From Omphiscola glabra (lineage: Eukaryota > Mollusca > Gastropoda > Lymnaeidae): a stretch of DNA of 64,000 bases. The DNA is taken from contig OZ024794.1 of the NCBI GenBank assembly GCA_964017045.1, positions 22,363,359 to 22,427,358 on the forward strand. The letters are read 5' to 3'. The position numbers and the translations under genes are program-made. The notes beneath the pieces are model-generated. The model was not told where the DNA came from, did not search any database, and saw nothing but the letters and a program-made list of their open reading frames with translations. Below, in pieces: positions 10,285-22,834 of the stretch; the first letter of the stretch is position 1, and every line of letters begins with the position of its first letter.

Positions 10285-11654
10285 AGAAGAGTTCTCCGTG
10301 TTACCTCAAATGATTGTTTATTATTGAACATTCATGGCGCCAAAACGAATTGTAATGCCCCGGTCTAAAATTGAAAGGAAATTGGACACAAAATACCACA
10401 CAGATTTCGTTGGTAAGGAAAGTGAGATGATGATTTTTTTCTTTGTAAAATTTGATTGATTGCCTCTGTGGTTTATTGTTACTTAATTTATTTTTTTTTA
10501 GGGCGGGGGGCTGCTCCACTTATTCCGCCAATTTCTCTCGTGTGTGGCAAGTGAATACTGCGTTCATTAAACGTTCACGGTACATCGCATGTGAAAAGTT
10601 AAAGTAAGGCCTTACATATCCACTTCGTTAGTTAAAGCTCCATTTTGTAAAGTCAAATCTCAGTTTCTTACAGTTAAATCTCAGTTTCTTACATATCAAT
10701 CTTGTAAAGCGAGGAGAGAAGCCCTATATGAAACCAAAAAAAGTGAACTAAGCGCACTTGAGATGGAATCCTGCCCCAGACCAATATATCAATAGATTTG
10801 TTAAAAATAAGCTTGCATCTGAGTGAGCAGGGTGCAGCAAAGGAGAATAGTAATGAGTCCTATTCCAAGAAAAACTATTGACGCTAGTTGTATGCTACAA
10901 AATACATCGAAACTGATCCATGCCATTTTACTACCTTTAAAAATTAGAGAGGCAATACCGGCAGCCATTCTTAATTATTATTTTTTAATTTCGGAGGGAA
11001 AAGGGGGTGGGGGTGCATAAATGCAAGGGGGAAACGTCCGTAATAGATTTTCTTTCATATCTCCCCATTGTTGGTGACGTATCTAGGCTATCAAAACTGT
11101 TCTAGTCTTAATTTATTTTCAGCCTTTATTCAAATGTCAATTTACAACATTAGTTGTTGGAGCTTGGAGACTATAAAAAAAATGTATCTTGCCAAAGCTT
11201 TCCACCATTGTTCCTGTGTTTTTTTTTCTTTCTAATATAAAGCTTAAGATTTTTAGGACACTCAAGAACAATCTTCTGCACAATGAGACTCGGCTGTTTC
11301 AGAACTCGTCGTGTCCCCCAACTTTGATTTGACGCAATCTCGAGCTCACGCGCGTCACTTCATGGCTTGAACTTGACAGTGTCATTAAACTCTTGAACTT
11401 GACAGTGCAATTAAAACTCTTTCGGAGGTCTGCATTCTATGTTTTCTATGGGGAAAGTGTGTGTGGGGGGGGGGGGAATTTTGCCTTTGCTAACCGACCT
11501 GTAAGGTAGGTGGTGAATTGAAATGATGACAAAAGTTTCCATGCCTCGTTTATACAGAATTATTTGAACCCCAGGGTCAACATGCTCTCAACGTAGAAGC
11601 AATCCTGGACCCCAAGTGTTTAGTTGAAAGTGTGGTATCTAATTCATTCAGACG
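10285..11654. other. No gene seen
   Basis: AT-rich sequence with a poly-G tract at about 11464-11476. Nothing recognisable on either strand. Confidence 0.5.
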
Positions 11655-12310
11655 CTAATGTGCCTAAAAATAGACTAATTTGACACACATTCTGTTATTG
11701 TCAATAGAGTAATTTGACATACCATCTGTTATTGTCAATAGATCAATTTGACATACCATCTGTTATTGTCAATGGAGCAATTTGACATATCATCTGTTAT
11801 TGTCAATAGAGCAATTTGACACACATTCTGTTATTGTCAATAGAGCAATTTGACATACCATCTGTTATTGTCAATAGAGCAATTTGACATACCATCTGTT
11901 ATTGTCAATAGAGCAATTTGAAATACCATCTGTTATTGTCAATAGAGCAATTTGACATATCATCTGTTATTGTCAATAGAGCAATTTGACATATCATCTG
12001 TTATTGTCAATAGAGCAATTTGACATACCATCTGTTGTCAATAGAGCAATTTGACATACCATCTGTTATTGTCAATAGAGCAATTTGACATACCATCTGT
12101 TATTGTCAATAGAGCAATTTGACATACCATCTGTTGTCAATAGAGCAATTTGACATACCATCTGTTATTGTCAATAGAGCAATTTGACATACCATCTGTT
12201 ATTGTCAATAGAGTAATTTGACATACCAACTGTTATTGTCAATATAGTAATTTGACATACCATCTGTTATTGTCAATAGAGCAGTTTGACATACCATCTG
12301 TTATTGTCAA
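11655..12310. repeat. 34-bp tandem array, about 19 copies
   Basis: Unit CAATAGAGCAATTTGACATA followed by CCATCTGTTATTGT. Two copies lack a TTAT (near 12030 and 12133), and ACACATT/ATATCAT variants recur. Confidence 0.93.
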
Positions 12311-12541
12311 TCTTCAGGTTATTTTTCACAAAAAATTCACTCAGCTTTCACATTTGACAGAAGAGTTTTGCATCATTTAGTGAAAGAATGAAGACATGGA
12401 ACATGTGAGAGCTCAAGAGACAAGTTACTTGGTTGATCAAAGTTTTGTTAAAAATAAGGATCGACTCACTATATATCAAAATCTTGCTGTGCTATTACTA
12501 ACGGCCCAAATCTGATAAAACATTTCTTTAAATAACATGGC

Positions 12542-13386
12542 AGACGACTCAATCAAAAGACGACACAATCAAAAGACGACACAATCAAAAGACGACACAA
12601 TCAGAAAACGACACAATCATAAGACCACACAATCAGAAGATGACACATTCATAAGACGACACAATCAGAAGATGACACATTCATAAGACCACACAATTAG
12701 AAGATGACACATTCATAAGACACACAATCAGAAGACCACACAATCGGAAGACCACACAATCAGAAGACGACACAATCAACAGACGACACAATCAGATGAC
12801 GACACAATCATAAGACCACACAATCAGAAGATGACACATTCATAAGACGACACAATCAGAAGATGACACATTCATAAGACCACACAATCAGAAGATGACA
12901 CATTCATAAGACCACACAATGAGAAGATGACACATTCATAAGACCACACAATCAGAAGATGACACATTCATAAGACCACACAATCAGAAGATGACACATT
13001 CATAAGACGACAGAATCAGAAGATGACACATTCATAAGACCACACAATCAGAAGATGACACATTCATAAGACCACACAATCAGAAGATGACACATTCATA
13101 AGACGACACAATCAGAAGATGACACATTCATAAGACCACACAATCAGAAGATGACACATTCATAAGACCACACAATCAGAAGATGACACATTCATAAGAC
13201 CACACAATCAGAAGATGACACATTCATAAGACCACACAATCAGAAGATGACACATTCATAAGACCACACAATCAGAAGATGACACATTCATAAGACCACA
13301 CAATCAGAAGATGACACATTCATAAGACCACACAATCAGAAGATGACACATTCATAAGACCACACAATCAGAAGATGACACATTCA
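12542..13386. repeat. 16-bp array that turns into a 32-bp dimer array
   Basis: The left end is a simple 16-bp repeat (GACGACACAATCAAAA). From about 12620 the period becomes 32: ACACAATCAGAAGATG alternating with ACACATTCATAAGACC. The right part is highly uniform. Confidence 0.93.
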
Positions 13387-13536
13387 AGTTGTCAAATGTG
13401 GCCAAATGATGTATGTCTCACGAACTGTGTCGCCAAATGTTGCGTGCCTAACAACTGTGTCGCCAAAGATGTAAGTCTAGCAACTGTGTCGCCTAATGAT
13501 GCGTGGCTAACAATTGTGTCGCCAAATAAAACTTTT
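13387..13536. repeat. About 34-bp degenerate repeat, 4 copies
   Basis: Core AACTGTGTCGCCAAATGATG with TCTAGC/GCCTAAC spacers. It is adjacent to, but different from, the 32-bp array. Confidence 0.8.
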
Positions 13537-13914
13537 TAAAGCACTGGTCTATAGTACTAGGACCGGTGAGACCGGGTAGTGGGCACTTTTCGTTTTGAGC
13601 AAATTTGTCCCAATGACCGAGTCCATGATACCTCTTGGCAATCACTGGACGTGACTGTAAGCGAAGAGAAGGGGACAGGGACAGTTATCGACCCCCATTC
13701 TCCCCTGGACCCTCACTCCCGCCCCCATTTATTACAGTCATCGTTCATCTATTGATTTTCAGGCAATAATTTCCTTAGCGGGGATGTGGGGGGGGGGGGG
13801 GCGCAGAATCAAGAAACAAATATATGCCTTTCCACGTAGTTCCAGACTTTTTTCATTCGCCTAAAAGAGAAGTCTTCAACTCAGTACAAGGACGGTGAGG
13901 TTGATGGAAGCTGG

Positions 13915-14045
13915 GATGGGAGCAGAACTGGCGGATGTTGATGGGGGCAGAACTGGCGGATGTTGATGGGGGCAGAACTGGCGGATGTTGATGGGGGCAG
14001 AGCTGGCGGATGTTGATGGGGGTAGAGCTGGTGGATATTGATGGG
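13915..14045. repeat. 25-bp tandem repeat, 5 copies
   Basis: Unit GATGGGGGCAGAACTGGCGG followed by ATGTT. G-rich on the + strand and GT-rich further right. Confidence 0.88.
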
Positions 14046-14235
14046 GGCAGTGATGGTGGGGTGTAGTTCTTTGCAGTGCTGGGGGCTACTGATGTGGGCA
14101 GAGAAGGCCTTAGAGATGGGGGCTGTTGATGAAATTGCCGTGGGAAAGTTAACATTATTGGTTTCAATAAAAAAAACTTTTTGTAAGTCTTCTTTGCGTG
14201 ATTGTCTTAACTTGAAAGAATATAAAATCCATTGC

Positions 14236-14420
14236 CTTTCTCTCTCTGTGTCTCTATCGGTCTCTCTTTCTGTCTCTCTCTTTCTGTCTGTCTCTCTCTC
14301 TCTCTCTCACTATCTCTCTCCCCCCTCTCTCTCTCTCTCTCTCTCTCCATTTCTCTTTCGATTTAATACTTTATTTCTTAATGATTTCTCTCTCACTCTC
14401 TGTCTCTCTTTCTCTCTATT

Positions 14421-14456
<36 letters not shown>

Positions 14457-14482
14457 GCTCTCGATCTCTCTCTCTCACCATT
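14236..14482. repeat. CT/TCTC-rich microsatellite
   Basis: Long polypyrimidine stretch of TCTC runs with occasional GT and AT interruptions, translating as serine/leucine in open frames. Not coding. Confidence 0.9.
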
Positions 14483-14609
14483 TCTCTTTCTCGTTATTTC
14501 TATATTTCTTAATGTTTGCTCAAATCGATTTCCCATCCTGAGTTAACTCGCTCCTGCCCGTGTGTGTTGTTTTCTCTCACTCTGTTCACTGTCCTTTCTT
14601 ACACAAAAC

Positions 14610-15078
14610 CTTTGTTCTACTTTAAAACTAAATCTTTGATATACTTTAAAACTATATCTTTGATATACTTTAAAACTAAATCTTTGTTCTACTTTAAATA
14701 TAAATCTTTGTTCTAATTAGAAACTAAATCTTTGTTCTAATTTAAAGCTAAATCTTTGTTTTACTTTAAAGCTAAATCTTTGTTCTACTTTAAAACTAAA
14801 TCTTTGTTCTACTTTTAAACTAAATCTTTGTTGTACTTTAAATATAAATCTTTGTTCTAATTAGAAATTAAATCCTTTTTCTAATTTAAAGCTAAATCTT
14901 TGTTCTACTTTAAAACTAAACATTTGATCTACTTTGAAACTAAATCTCTGTTCTACTTTAAAACTAAATCTTTGTTCTACTTTGAAAATAAATCTTTGTT
15001 CTACTTTAAAACTAAATCTTGTTCTACTTTAAAGCTAAATCTTTGTTCTACTTTAAATCTAAATCTTTGTTCTACTTT
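14610..15078. repeat. 24-bp tandem array, about 19 copies
   Basis: Unit AAATCTTTGTTCTACTTTAA followed by AACT, with one-base indels in several copies (for example 14812 and 15019). The frame is therefore broken and long peptides are not maintained. Confidence 0.92.
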
Positions 15079-15679
15079 AAAAATATTTTTTTTTCCTACC
15101 TAAAGGGGTAAGGTGTTGTTTGATCTAAGCATAAAACTAATTAATAGTCTTTCTACAACTCTACCGTCTACTTACACTGTACATTTTCTTCTTCTCTTCT
15201 TTGCACCTAAAAACCAACCATCCCATTACGGCCTAAATTTCTACCACTACTGGCGTAATATTGGTCAAACCTCGCCTGCAGTCCCGCCATTGTTATGCCA
15301 TACCGGAACCGGAAATCATCAATAGCCTTTTTTATACGTACAGTCCCAGAATTCATATGGCGTGAGGCAGACACGAAGCAAAGAACCGCTGGAAGGCAAA
15401 CCATAGTTAATGTTCTATTCATCATTTACAATTATACGAAATGGACCCCCTCCCCCTCCCCACTTCCCCATCAGCCGCGCGCTGAACTCTACGTGCCCAA
15501 CGCTTCCGAAATAAAACAATTTATTCATTTATTTATTCATATATTTATACATTTATTTATACATTTATTTATTCATTTATTCTCTAACCGGATGATGCTA
15601 TGTGCAAACACGTTTCTTTACTTCAACACTTTTGTCGGTAATAAAAAATATATTAATCAATAGACATAACACCAGGCAC

Positions 15680-15855
15680 TTAAGTCGGTACAATACTATC
15701 AATGGAGACCAAGTCAAACACTGTTATCGGTACAATACAAGACAAACACTATGGTCGGTACAATACAAGACAAACACTATGGTCGGTACAATCCAAGTCA
15801 AACACGTTTGTGAGTACAACTCAAGTCAAACGCTATTATCGGTACAATACAATCG
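15680..15855. repeat. 28-bp tandem repeat, 6 copies
   Basis: Unit GGTACAATACAAGACAAACA followed by CTATGGTC; older and more diverged than neighbouring arrays. A (TTTATTCA)-like short repeat precedes it at 15520-15580. Confidence 0.85.
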
Positions 15856-16289
15856 ATAAAATCTTGACTGAAAGTACCAGTGTAATAAGTTGACTTAGGC
15901 AATAGAGGCTTTTTATCGGATGGCGTTATGCCAGAAACTGTGAGTTCATTTAATAGAAAGGTTATTTCAGAAAATAACAAGAAATGCAAATTTAGTGGCA
16001 ATGAGCTATTTTAGCAAGTTAAAACTGATCCATTGGAACTGTCCTTAGGTTGACCGGGTCATTAATGGGACGATGTTTGCTGACCTAGTACTTTAAGTAG
16101 ACACCAACAGTTTGTGTAAATGAAACAGTATATGTTCAGCTTCATTGGTGATTATACTAATGTAGAAGTTTCGGCAAATGCCTTCACCAGTACAAAGAAA
16201 CAAGACATTTATGTAATTACACTGAATAGATTAAATTTACATAACATATATATTTACATGAATCCCACCTAAAAAATGAAAAGAATAAG

Positions 16290-16893
16290 AATGGGCGCAA
16301 AACCCAGACAAAAATTAAGTCCAGAAGAACAGAAAGGAAGTGAGTGGAAGTAGAATCAAAACCCAGACAACAATTAAGTCCAGAAGAACAGAAAGGAAGT
16401 GAGTGGAAGTAGAATCAAAACCCAGACAACAATTAAGTCCAGAAGAACAGAGAGGAAGTGAGTGGAAGTAGAATCAAAACCCAGACAACAATTAAGTCCA
16501 GAAGAACAGAAAGGAAGTGAGTGGAAATAAAATCAAAACCCAGACAACAATTAAGTCCAGAAGAACAGAAAGGAAGTGAGTGGAAATAAAATCAAAACCC
16601 AGACAACAATTAAGTCCAGAAGAACAGAAAGGAAGTGAGTGGAAGTAGAATCAAAACCCAGACAACAATTAAGTCCAGGAGAACAGAGAGGAAGTGAGTG
16701 GAAGTAGAATCAAAACCCAGACAACAATTAAGTCCAGAAGAACAGAAAGGAAGTGAGTGGAAATAAAATCAAAACCCAGACAACAATTAAGTCCAGAAGA
16801 ACAGAAAGGAAGTGAGTGGAAGTAGAATCAAAACGCAGACAACAATTAAGTCCAGAAGAACAGAAAGGAAGTGAGTGGAAGTAGAATCAAAGC
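16290..16893. repeat. 59-bp tandem array, 10 copies
   Basis: Unit AAAACCCAGACAACAATTAA, then GTCCAGAAGAACAGAAAGGA and AGTGAGTGGAAGTAGAATC. Variants at GGAAATAAA/GGAAGTAGA and AGAAAGG/AGAGAGG recur among copies. Confidence 0.94.
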
Positions 16894-17465
16894 CCAAACC
16901 GGAAAAGGACATGGCAGCTATGTAAAATTGTGGGGTTGGTTTATACCGTATGGAGTCAACGTACCAAATCGTGTTATTAATTTTATTACCATATAAATTC
17001 TATCCGGTGTATTACTTGCATACAACAAAGCAGTAACTGCTATGTCTAAATTTCCATCGTGATAAGTACAGTTGGAATGTTTGGAAACTTCAAAAAAAAA
17101 TTTCCCAGGTAATTAATGGGATGATGTTAGCTGTTGGTGATTAGAATAATTCTTTTTTTCAAGTATATTAGATGCGCACAACCGAAGCCCTGTAGTGCAA
17201 CTTTAACCATTATCTGTGTCTCTATTCCAAGAAGTAGCGGGTTTGATTTCGGCCGAGATAGCTCCGCCCTCCCCCCAACGCCCCCGCCCCCCCCCAACGC
17301 CCCCCTCACCACAACACCCCGCCCCTCCCAACGCCCCCGCCCCTTTGCTGCGATGGTAAATAGACGGGTATACAGGATCCAGACATGTTGTAAGGTTTAT
17401 TCTTGGGGAAAATGCAGCATCTCTGTTGTTAGTTGTTTTTTATATCTTTCCTCACATTCGATATA

Positions 17466-17764
17466 CTGTAGCAAGTACTGTAGCAAGTACTGTAGCAAGT
17501 ACTGTAGCAAGTACTGTAGCAAGTAATGTAGCAAGTAATGTAGCAAGTAATGTAGCAAGTAATGTAGCAAGTAATGTAGCAAGTACTGTAGCAAGTACTG
17601 TAGCAAGTACGGTAGCAAGTACTGTAGCAAGTAATGTAGCAAGTAATGTAGCAAGTAATGTAGCAAGTAATGTAGCAAGTAATGTAGCAAGTACTGTAGC
17701 AAGTACTGTAGCAAGTACTGTAGCAAGTACTGTAGCAAATACTGTAGCAAGTACTGTAGCAAGC
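17466..17764. repeat. 12-bp tandem array in alternating blocks, about 25 copies
   Basis: Unit TAGCAAGTACTG with an alternate TAGCAAGTAATG. The variants are arranged in blocks of about four to seven units each (ACTG, AATG, ACTG, AATG, ACTG), suggesting duplication of a block about 110-120 bp long. A CCCC-rich stretch lies just upstream (17270-17345). Confidence 0.93.
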
Positions 17765-17799
17765 TTTGAATGTGATTAGAAATAAATGTCTATGCAAAA

Positions 17800-18112
17800 A
17801 TATAGAGTATAATTACGATGTAGAATATAGAATATATTACAATGTAGAATATAGAATGCTTTATCATATAGAATATAGAATGTATTACAATATATAATAA
17901 AGAATGTATTACAATATAGAATAAAGAATGTATTACAATATAGAATGTATTACAATAAAGAATATAGAATGTATTACAATAAAGAATATAGAATGTATTA
18001 CAATAAAGAATATAGAATGTATAACAATATAGAATGTATTACAATAAAGAATATAGAATGTATAACAATATAGAATGTATTACAATAAAGAATATAGAAT
18101 GTATTACAAGTT
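17800..18112. repeat. Degenerate AT-rich repeat
   Basis: Variable repeats of AATATAGAATGTATTACAAT, 18-35 bp apart, about ten copies. Confidence 0.85.
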
Positions 18113-18189
18113 TAAGCATAGCTGCCGCAATAGTAACGTAACACACACACACAAAATTATTTGAATATTTTTTAATATGTGTAAGCCTG

Positions 18190-18410
18190 CACTAAAAATA
18201 TATTTAATACATGAAGACCTTAAATAGACAATATATATGTGATACATGAAGACCTTCAGTAGACAATATATGTGATTCACTAAGACGCTAAATGGACAAT
18301 ATATTTGATACATGAAGACCTTCAGTAGACAAAATATATGATTCACTAAGACGCTAAATGGACAATATATTTGATACATGAAGACCTTCAGTAGACAATA
18401 TATATGAGAC
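18190..18410. repeat. Compound repeat, about 66-bp period
   Basis: Alternating GATACATGAAGACCTTCAGT and GATTCACTAAGACGCTAAAT segments joined by AGACAATATAT. Confidence 0.82.
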
Positions 18411-18734
18411 TTTCATAGCTCTCGTAATTTTGACAGGTCACTCTCCACCCCCACCCACCCCCAAATGAATAGTAGTACAAGTGGCTTCACCGGACTGGGG
18501 AGGGGAAAATGAGCCCAAATAATACATATTTGTTTTAAACGAAATAGAACACTCTTCTTCTTGAGCTCAATATTGATTTTTGTCCATCTAGCACCCTACT
18601 TTTAGCCTCCCGGGACTCAGCCCTCTCCCACCCCTCACCCTCCCCACACACACACACTCGCTCAAGCTCACTATCAGCACTCACATTCAATCTCTAATAT
18701 ATCTAACGAGGGTACATTATGTGGTACGGCACCT

Positions 18735-19055
18735 AATACATGGTGGTCCCTTAGTGGGGACCTTAATAAATTGTGGTCTGTTGAATGGTACTTTGTAAAT
18801 GGTGGTCTGTTGTTTGGTAATTTATAAATGGTGGTCTGCTGTTTGATACATTATAAATGGTGGTCTGTTGTTTTTACAAAGATTTTTTGGTTTTTAACTA
18901 AGTGCCACCCATGCGCTAGTATATACCGTATACCTTATATCGGTGGTCTGGTGTGTGGTACCTTATATCGGTGGTCTGTTGTGTGGTACCTTATATCGGT
19001 GGTCTGGTGTTTGGTACCTTATAACGGTGGTCTGGTGTATGGTATTCTATAAACG
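18735..19055. repeat. About 28-bp degenerate tandem repeat
   Basis: GGTGGTCTGTTGTTTGGTAC followed by a CTTATAAAT-type half, about ten copies, interrupted near 18865-18940. Confidence 0.85.
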
Positions 19056-19397
19056 TAGATCCGTTTGTGCTGAGGAATATCAATGCATGCTCTTGCTGAC
19101 CAATCACGCTTGATAGAAACATTTTTTTAGAAATTATATAGTAATATCATTCAACATTCTAAAGCGACCTGTCGTATTTTTGCTGGGTTGAGAATCAGAT
19201 GTGAAGATTCTAAAAGACTCTGAAAGACGCCAACAAATGTTCTCTAAAATAATTGGACTCTCGATAAATCTTCTGCCGACCAATCTTGTGTCAGACGATA
19301 TCATGTCCTACTCTAACTCTAACAATCTAGAAAGGGGGTGGGGGTGTCACTCACACCCTTTGATGATCCAGTGCCTGGCTTTGTATTGCCAAAATCA

Positions 19398-19690
19398 TCG
19401 AGAGATTGATTGATTGGAGTACTTATATAGCGCTCATTCCATGCTATGGTAGCATGCTCACGGCGCTCAGATGTTCGATGTTCGAGAGGCATCACTGCTG
19501 CCTGTTAGGCGCATGTGAACTCCATCTCCCCATCTCCGGGTTTGAATTCAGAGTTGCCTTCTCTCTTAGATGGGTTGCCGTCCAAGGTTAACGATTCCCA
19601 TCCACCCGGATCCGAGTAAAAGAAACTATTTCGTTTCTAGCTTACTTTGTCTTTATCTTGATGTCCATCCCATTAAATCTTGCCTTGCGA
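19398..19690 (-). mobile_element. SINE with L2/Deu-like 3' end, copy 1
   Basis: On the minus strand the 3' end reads GAGCGCCGTGAGCATGC, GAATGAGCGCTATATAAGTA and (CAAT)n, the stem and tail typical of SINEs mobilised by L2-clade LINEs. Further 5', CTGAATTCAAACCCGGAGAT resembles a tRNA B box and GGATCCGGGTGGATGGGA is shared with the copy near 25900. Left limit (tail) is firm, right limit approximate. Confidence 0.6.
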
Positions 19691-20004
19691 CAACACACTT
19701 TATTGCCGCCACCAGATGTCGCCACCTGATGATGATTTTTATTTGTGGCGTGTTGCGGTGATACCCGTACAGGTCACTGGTCGATCTCCAGTTTAATGAA
19801 ACAGCGACAACAAAACGGAAATAGAATATCGGAGATTCTCAAATGTTCGTCACATGTAGGCCACAGCTTGTCAAATGTAGTTGTAGTCGTATGTTGAAAA
19901 CGTTGTTTATACTTGTAAGACAATGTGGAGATATTTTGAGAAGAGAGCTCTGAGACATGACATGACGTCTTAAAGTGTAATACGGTCATTTAAATATGAA
20001 TTTG

Positions 20005-20115
20005 TAAAGTGGGCTGTAAAGGGGGCTGTAAAGTGGGTTTTAAAGGGGGATGTAAAGTGGGCTGTAATGGGGTTGCAAAGGGGGCTGTAATGGGGGTTGT
20101 AAAAGGGGCTGTAGA
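20005..20115. repeat. Short GGGCTGTAAA repeat
   Basis: Irregular 12-15 bp units such as GTGGGCTGTAAAGGGG, about seven copies. Confidence 0.8.
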
Positions 20116-20635
20116 GTGCTTCCGGAAGATGTGGAAAGGCTGCACTGCTTGAAGTTTGAAAAGAAGTGGTGTAATATCGAAAGTTTTAATAATTGTAGAA
20201 GAAGTAGTGGAAGAAGGTATCTTGAAGCTTGAAATGAAAGAAGAAGACAATAAAAAAAAAGATAATGTCTTCGTCAGAAGACAAGACAAGAAACAATAAA
20301 GAAAAAGAAATGAGTTAAAACCTATAAATTGTCTGGAGTTCGCCGTGTTCTGAACAAATGTCTTTTAGACGAAACGTTCTTGTGTTAGCGTCCTGTTCTT
20401 TAGCGTCCTGTTCTTTCAGTTCAGGCTTCGTCTTCATGGTGCCCAGTTCGACTATTTCCTTCACACAGGCTGTACCCAGTAAACATTTATTACCCTTATT
20501 AATTGTAAATGACGGGTGAAGGGAGATTTTCTGAAGTACTTAAAGCATCGTGTGACGTGCCTTTTGACGTGAGAGTGAAGTGACCCGGGAAACTGAGGTT
20601 TAAGGGCGCTGTGAAAGTTCCTACCAACGAAACAT

Positions 20636-20838
20636 GTCACATCTTAATGACATATAACATAATCGAGGAGTCACATCTTAATGACATATAACATAATCGA
20701 GGAGTCACATCTTAATGACATATAACATAATCGAGGAGTCACATCTTAATGACATATAACATAATCGAGGAGTCACATCTTAATGACATATAACATAATC
20801 GAGGAGTCACATCTTAATGACATATTACATAATCGAGG
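20636..20838. repeat. 34-bp tandem array, 6 copies
   Basis: Unit GTCACATCTTAATGACATAT followed by AACATAATCGAGGA; essentially identical copies. Confidence 0.94.
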
Positions 20839-20924
20839 TTGGTACACGTCATCGATCCTTATTGTTGTTTATGAAGAACTTCAGTACAATATCACTGTTT
20901 AATGTTTGTTTTGTTTAGTTTATC

Positions 20925-21700
20925 ATTCGGTGCGAGTTTTATAGTTTATTTGGTGTGAGTTTTATAGTTTATCATTTGGTGTGAGTTTTATAGTTTGTCA
21001 TTTGGTGTGAGTTTTATAGTTTTTCATTTGGTGTGAGTTTTATAGTTTATTTGGTGTGGGTTTTATAGTTTATCATTTGGTGTGAGTTTTATAGTTTATC
21101 ATTTGGTGTGAGTTTTATAGTTTATTTGGTGTGGGTTTTATAGTTTGTTCATTTGGTGTGAGTTTTATAGTTTATCATTTGGTGTGAGTTTTATAGTTTA
21201 TCATTTGGTGTGAGTTTTATAGTTTATTTGGTGTGGGTTTTATAGTTTGTTCATTTAGTGTGAGTTTTATAGTTTATCATTTGGTGTGAGTTTTATAGTT
21301 TGTCATTTGGTGTGAGTTTTATAGTTTGTTCATTTGGTGTGAGTTTTATAGTTTATCATTTGGTGTGAGTTTTATAGTTTGTCAATTGGTGTGAGTTTTA
21401 TAGTTTATCATTTGGTGTGTGTTTTATAGTTTATCATTTGGTGTGAGTTTTATAGTTTGTTCATTTGGTGTGAGTTTTATAGTTTGTTTATTTTGTGTGA
21501 GTTTTATAGTTTGTTCATTTGGTGTGAGTTTTATAGTTTGTTTATTTTGTGTGAGTTTTATAGTTTATCATTTGGTGTGAGTTTTATAGTTTGTTTATTT
21601 TGTGTGAGTTTTATAGTTTGTTTATTTTGTGTGAGTTTTATAGTTTGTCATTTTGTGTGAGTCTTATAGTTTTTCATTTGGTGTGAGTTTTATAGTTTAT
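20925..21700. repeat. 26-bp tandem array, about 30 copies
   Basis: Unit TTTATCATTTGGTGTGAGTT followed by TTATAG, with shortened units (TTTATTTGG) and GTTCATT/GTTTATT variants repeated in blocks, indicating internal duplications. Confidence 0.94.
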
Positions 21701-22826
21701 TTTTTTTTTTGGTATGGCTTGTTTTTCTAAGCTTTTTAATTATTCTCCGAAGGAAAACCTTGTTGCATGCATTTATGTATTTTTGAATAGGCCTGAATTC
21801 TTCTTAATCTATGCGCCCATAGAGACTATGTCTCCGTCATGTCCAATTAGTGTTGATATTGCGTGATTTTTCTTTTAATAGAGGACCCATTAATAATTTT
21901 TTTAGTGTCGCACTGTTGACTCTGGACATAACCAATCAAACCTGACTGCACCCGTGTAGAGAACGTGCTCTATTCAAATTAATTATCCAGAACAGGTCTG
22001 TTTGCTCATGATGACACATGTACAACTGTTGCCATACAGTCTCACTTTGACGAGTCTCACTTTGATGAGACTCGCGCATCATGTCCGACACAAACTTTAC
22101 ACTGGCGAAAACTGAAACCGTGTCGCCTATTGTAAGTTTAAACATTGCGTTGTGACTGTTGACATCCAAATTTTCTTTTCGAGAAAATTTCTGGTACATG
22201 TTTGATACATACACTTTCAAAATAAACATGTTTTATCGCGAACAAAGTGCTTGCAATACTAACAGTATGGTATCTACCTAACAAAGTGATTGTGACACTA
22301 ACATTATGGTATCTACCTAACAAAGTGATTGTGACACTAACATTACGGTATCTACCTAACAAAGTGATTGTGACACTAACAAAGTGATTGTGACACTAAC
22401 AGTATGGTATCTACCTAACAAAGTGATTGTGACACTAACATCCTGGTATATTCCTAAAACTAAATTGTTTTTTTCTTGCTAGCGGGCTTAGTTGACGTTG
22501 TTGTTTAGTTGCCGTTGGAGTTGTTAAGATAAATCTTCCTATCATCTATGTATTTTCTTTTCGTGAAATTACCCTCACGGTGATTTTAGATCACAGCGCC
22601 ACTCACGCTCTATGCCTGATTAAAGTTTATCAATAAACTAATTTGAATTTGAGTTTTCGCCTTTAAAGAATTAACTTCAAAAAACTTCTTTTTTTCTTTT
22701 TGTACTATTTTAGTAGTCACTAACATCTTTAAACATTTGCTTTAACTTGCTTAAATTTCATCCTAAAGCTTTCCGTCCTTTAGTTGGTTTGCTAGGAGGG
22801 TGATTGCGAAGGAGAGTAGCTATATC
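21701..22826. other. No gene seen; one 39-bp repeat
   Basis: Contains about five copies of a 39-bp repeat at 22240-22445 (ACAAAGTGATTGTGACACTA and a TATGGTATCTACCTA half, one copy lacking the second half). Otherwise unrecognised. Confidence 0.55.
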
Positions 22827-22834
22827 ATCTAGTG

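Noticed and set aside
10067..10331. KNVGQ/DRRTL/VQRSS repeat proteins
   Set aside because: 15-bp array open in multiple frames on both strands, no flanking gene structure.
14038..14541. 167-codon serine/leucine frame
   Set aside because: Generated by the CT microsatellite at 14236-14482.
17397..17797. Frames of about 120 codons on both strands (LLQY, VAST, TCYS repeats)
   Set aside because: 12-bp repeat without stops; all frames are open together.
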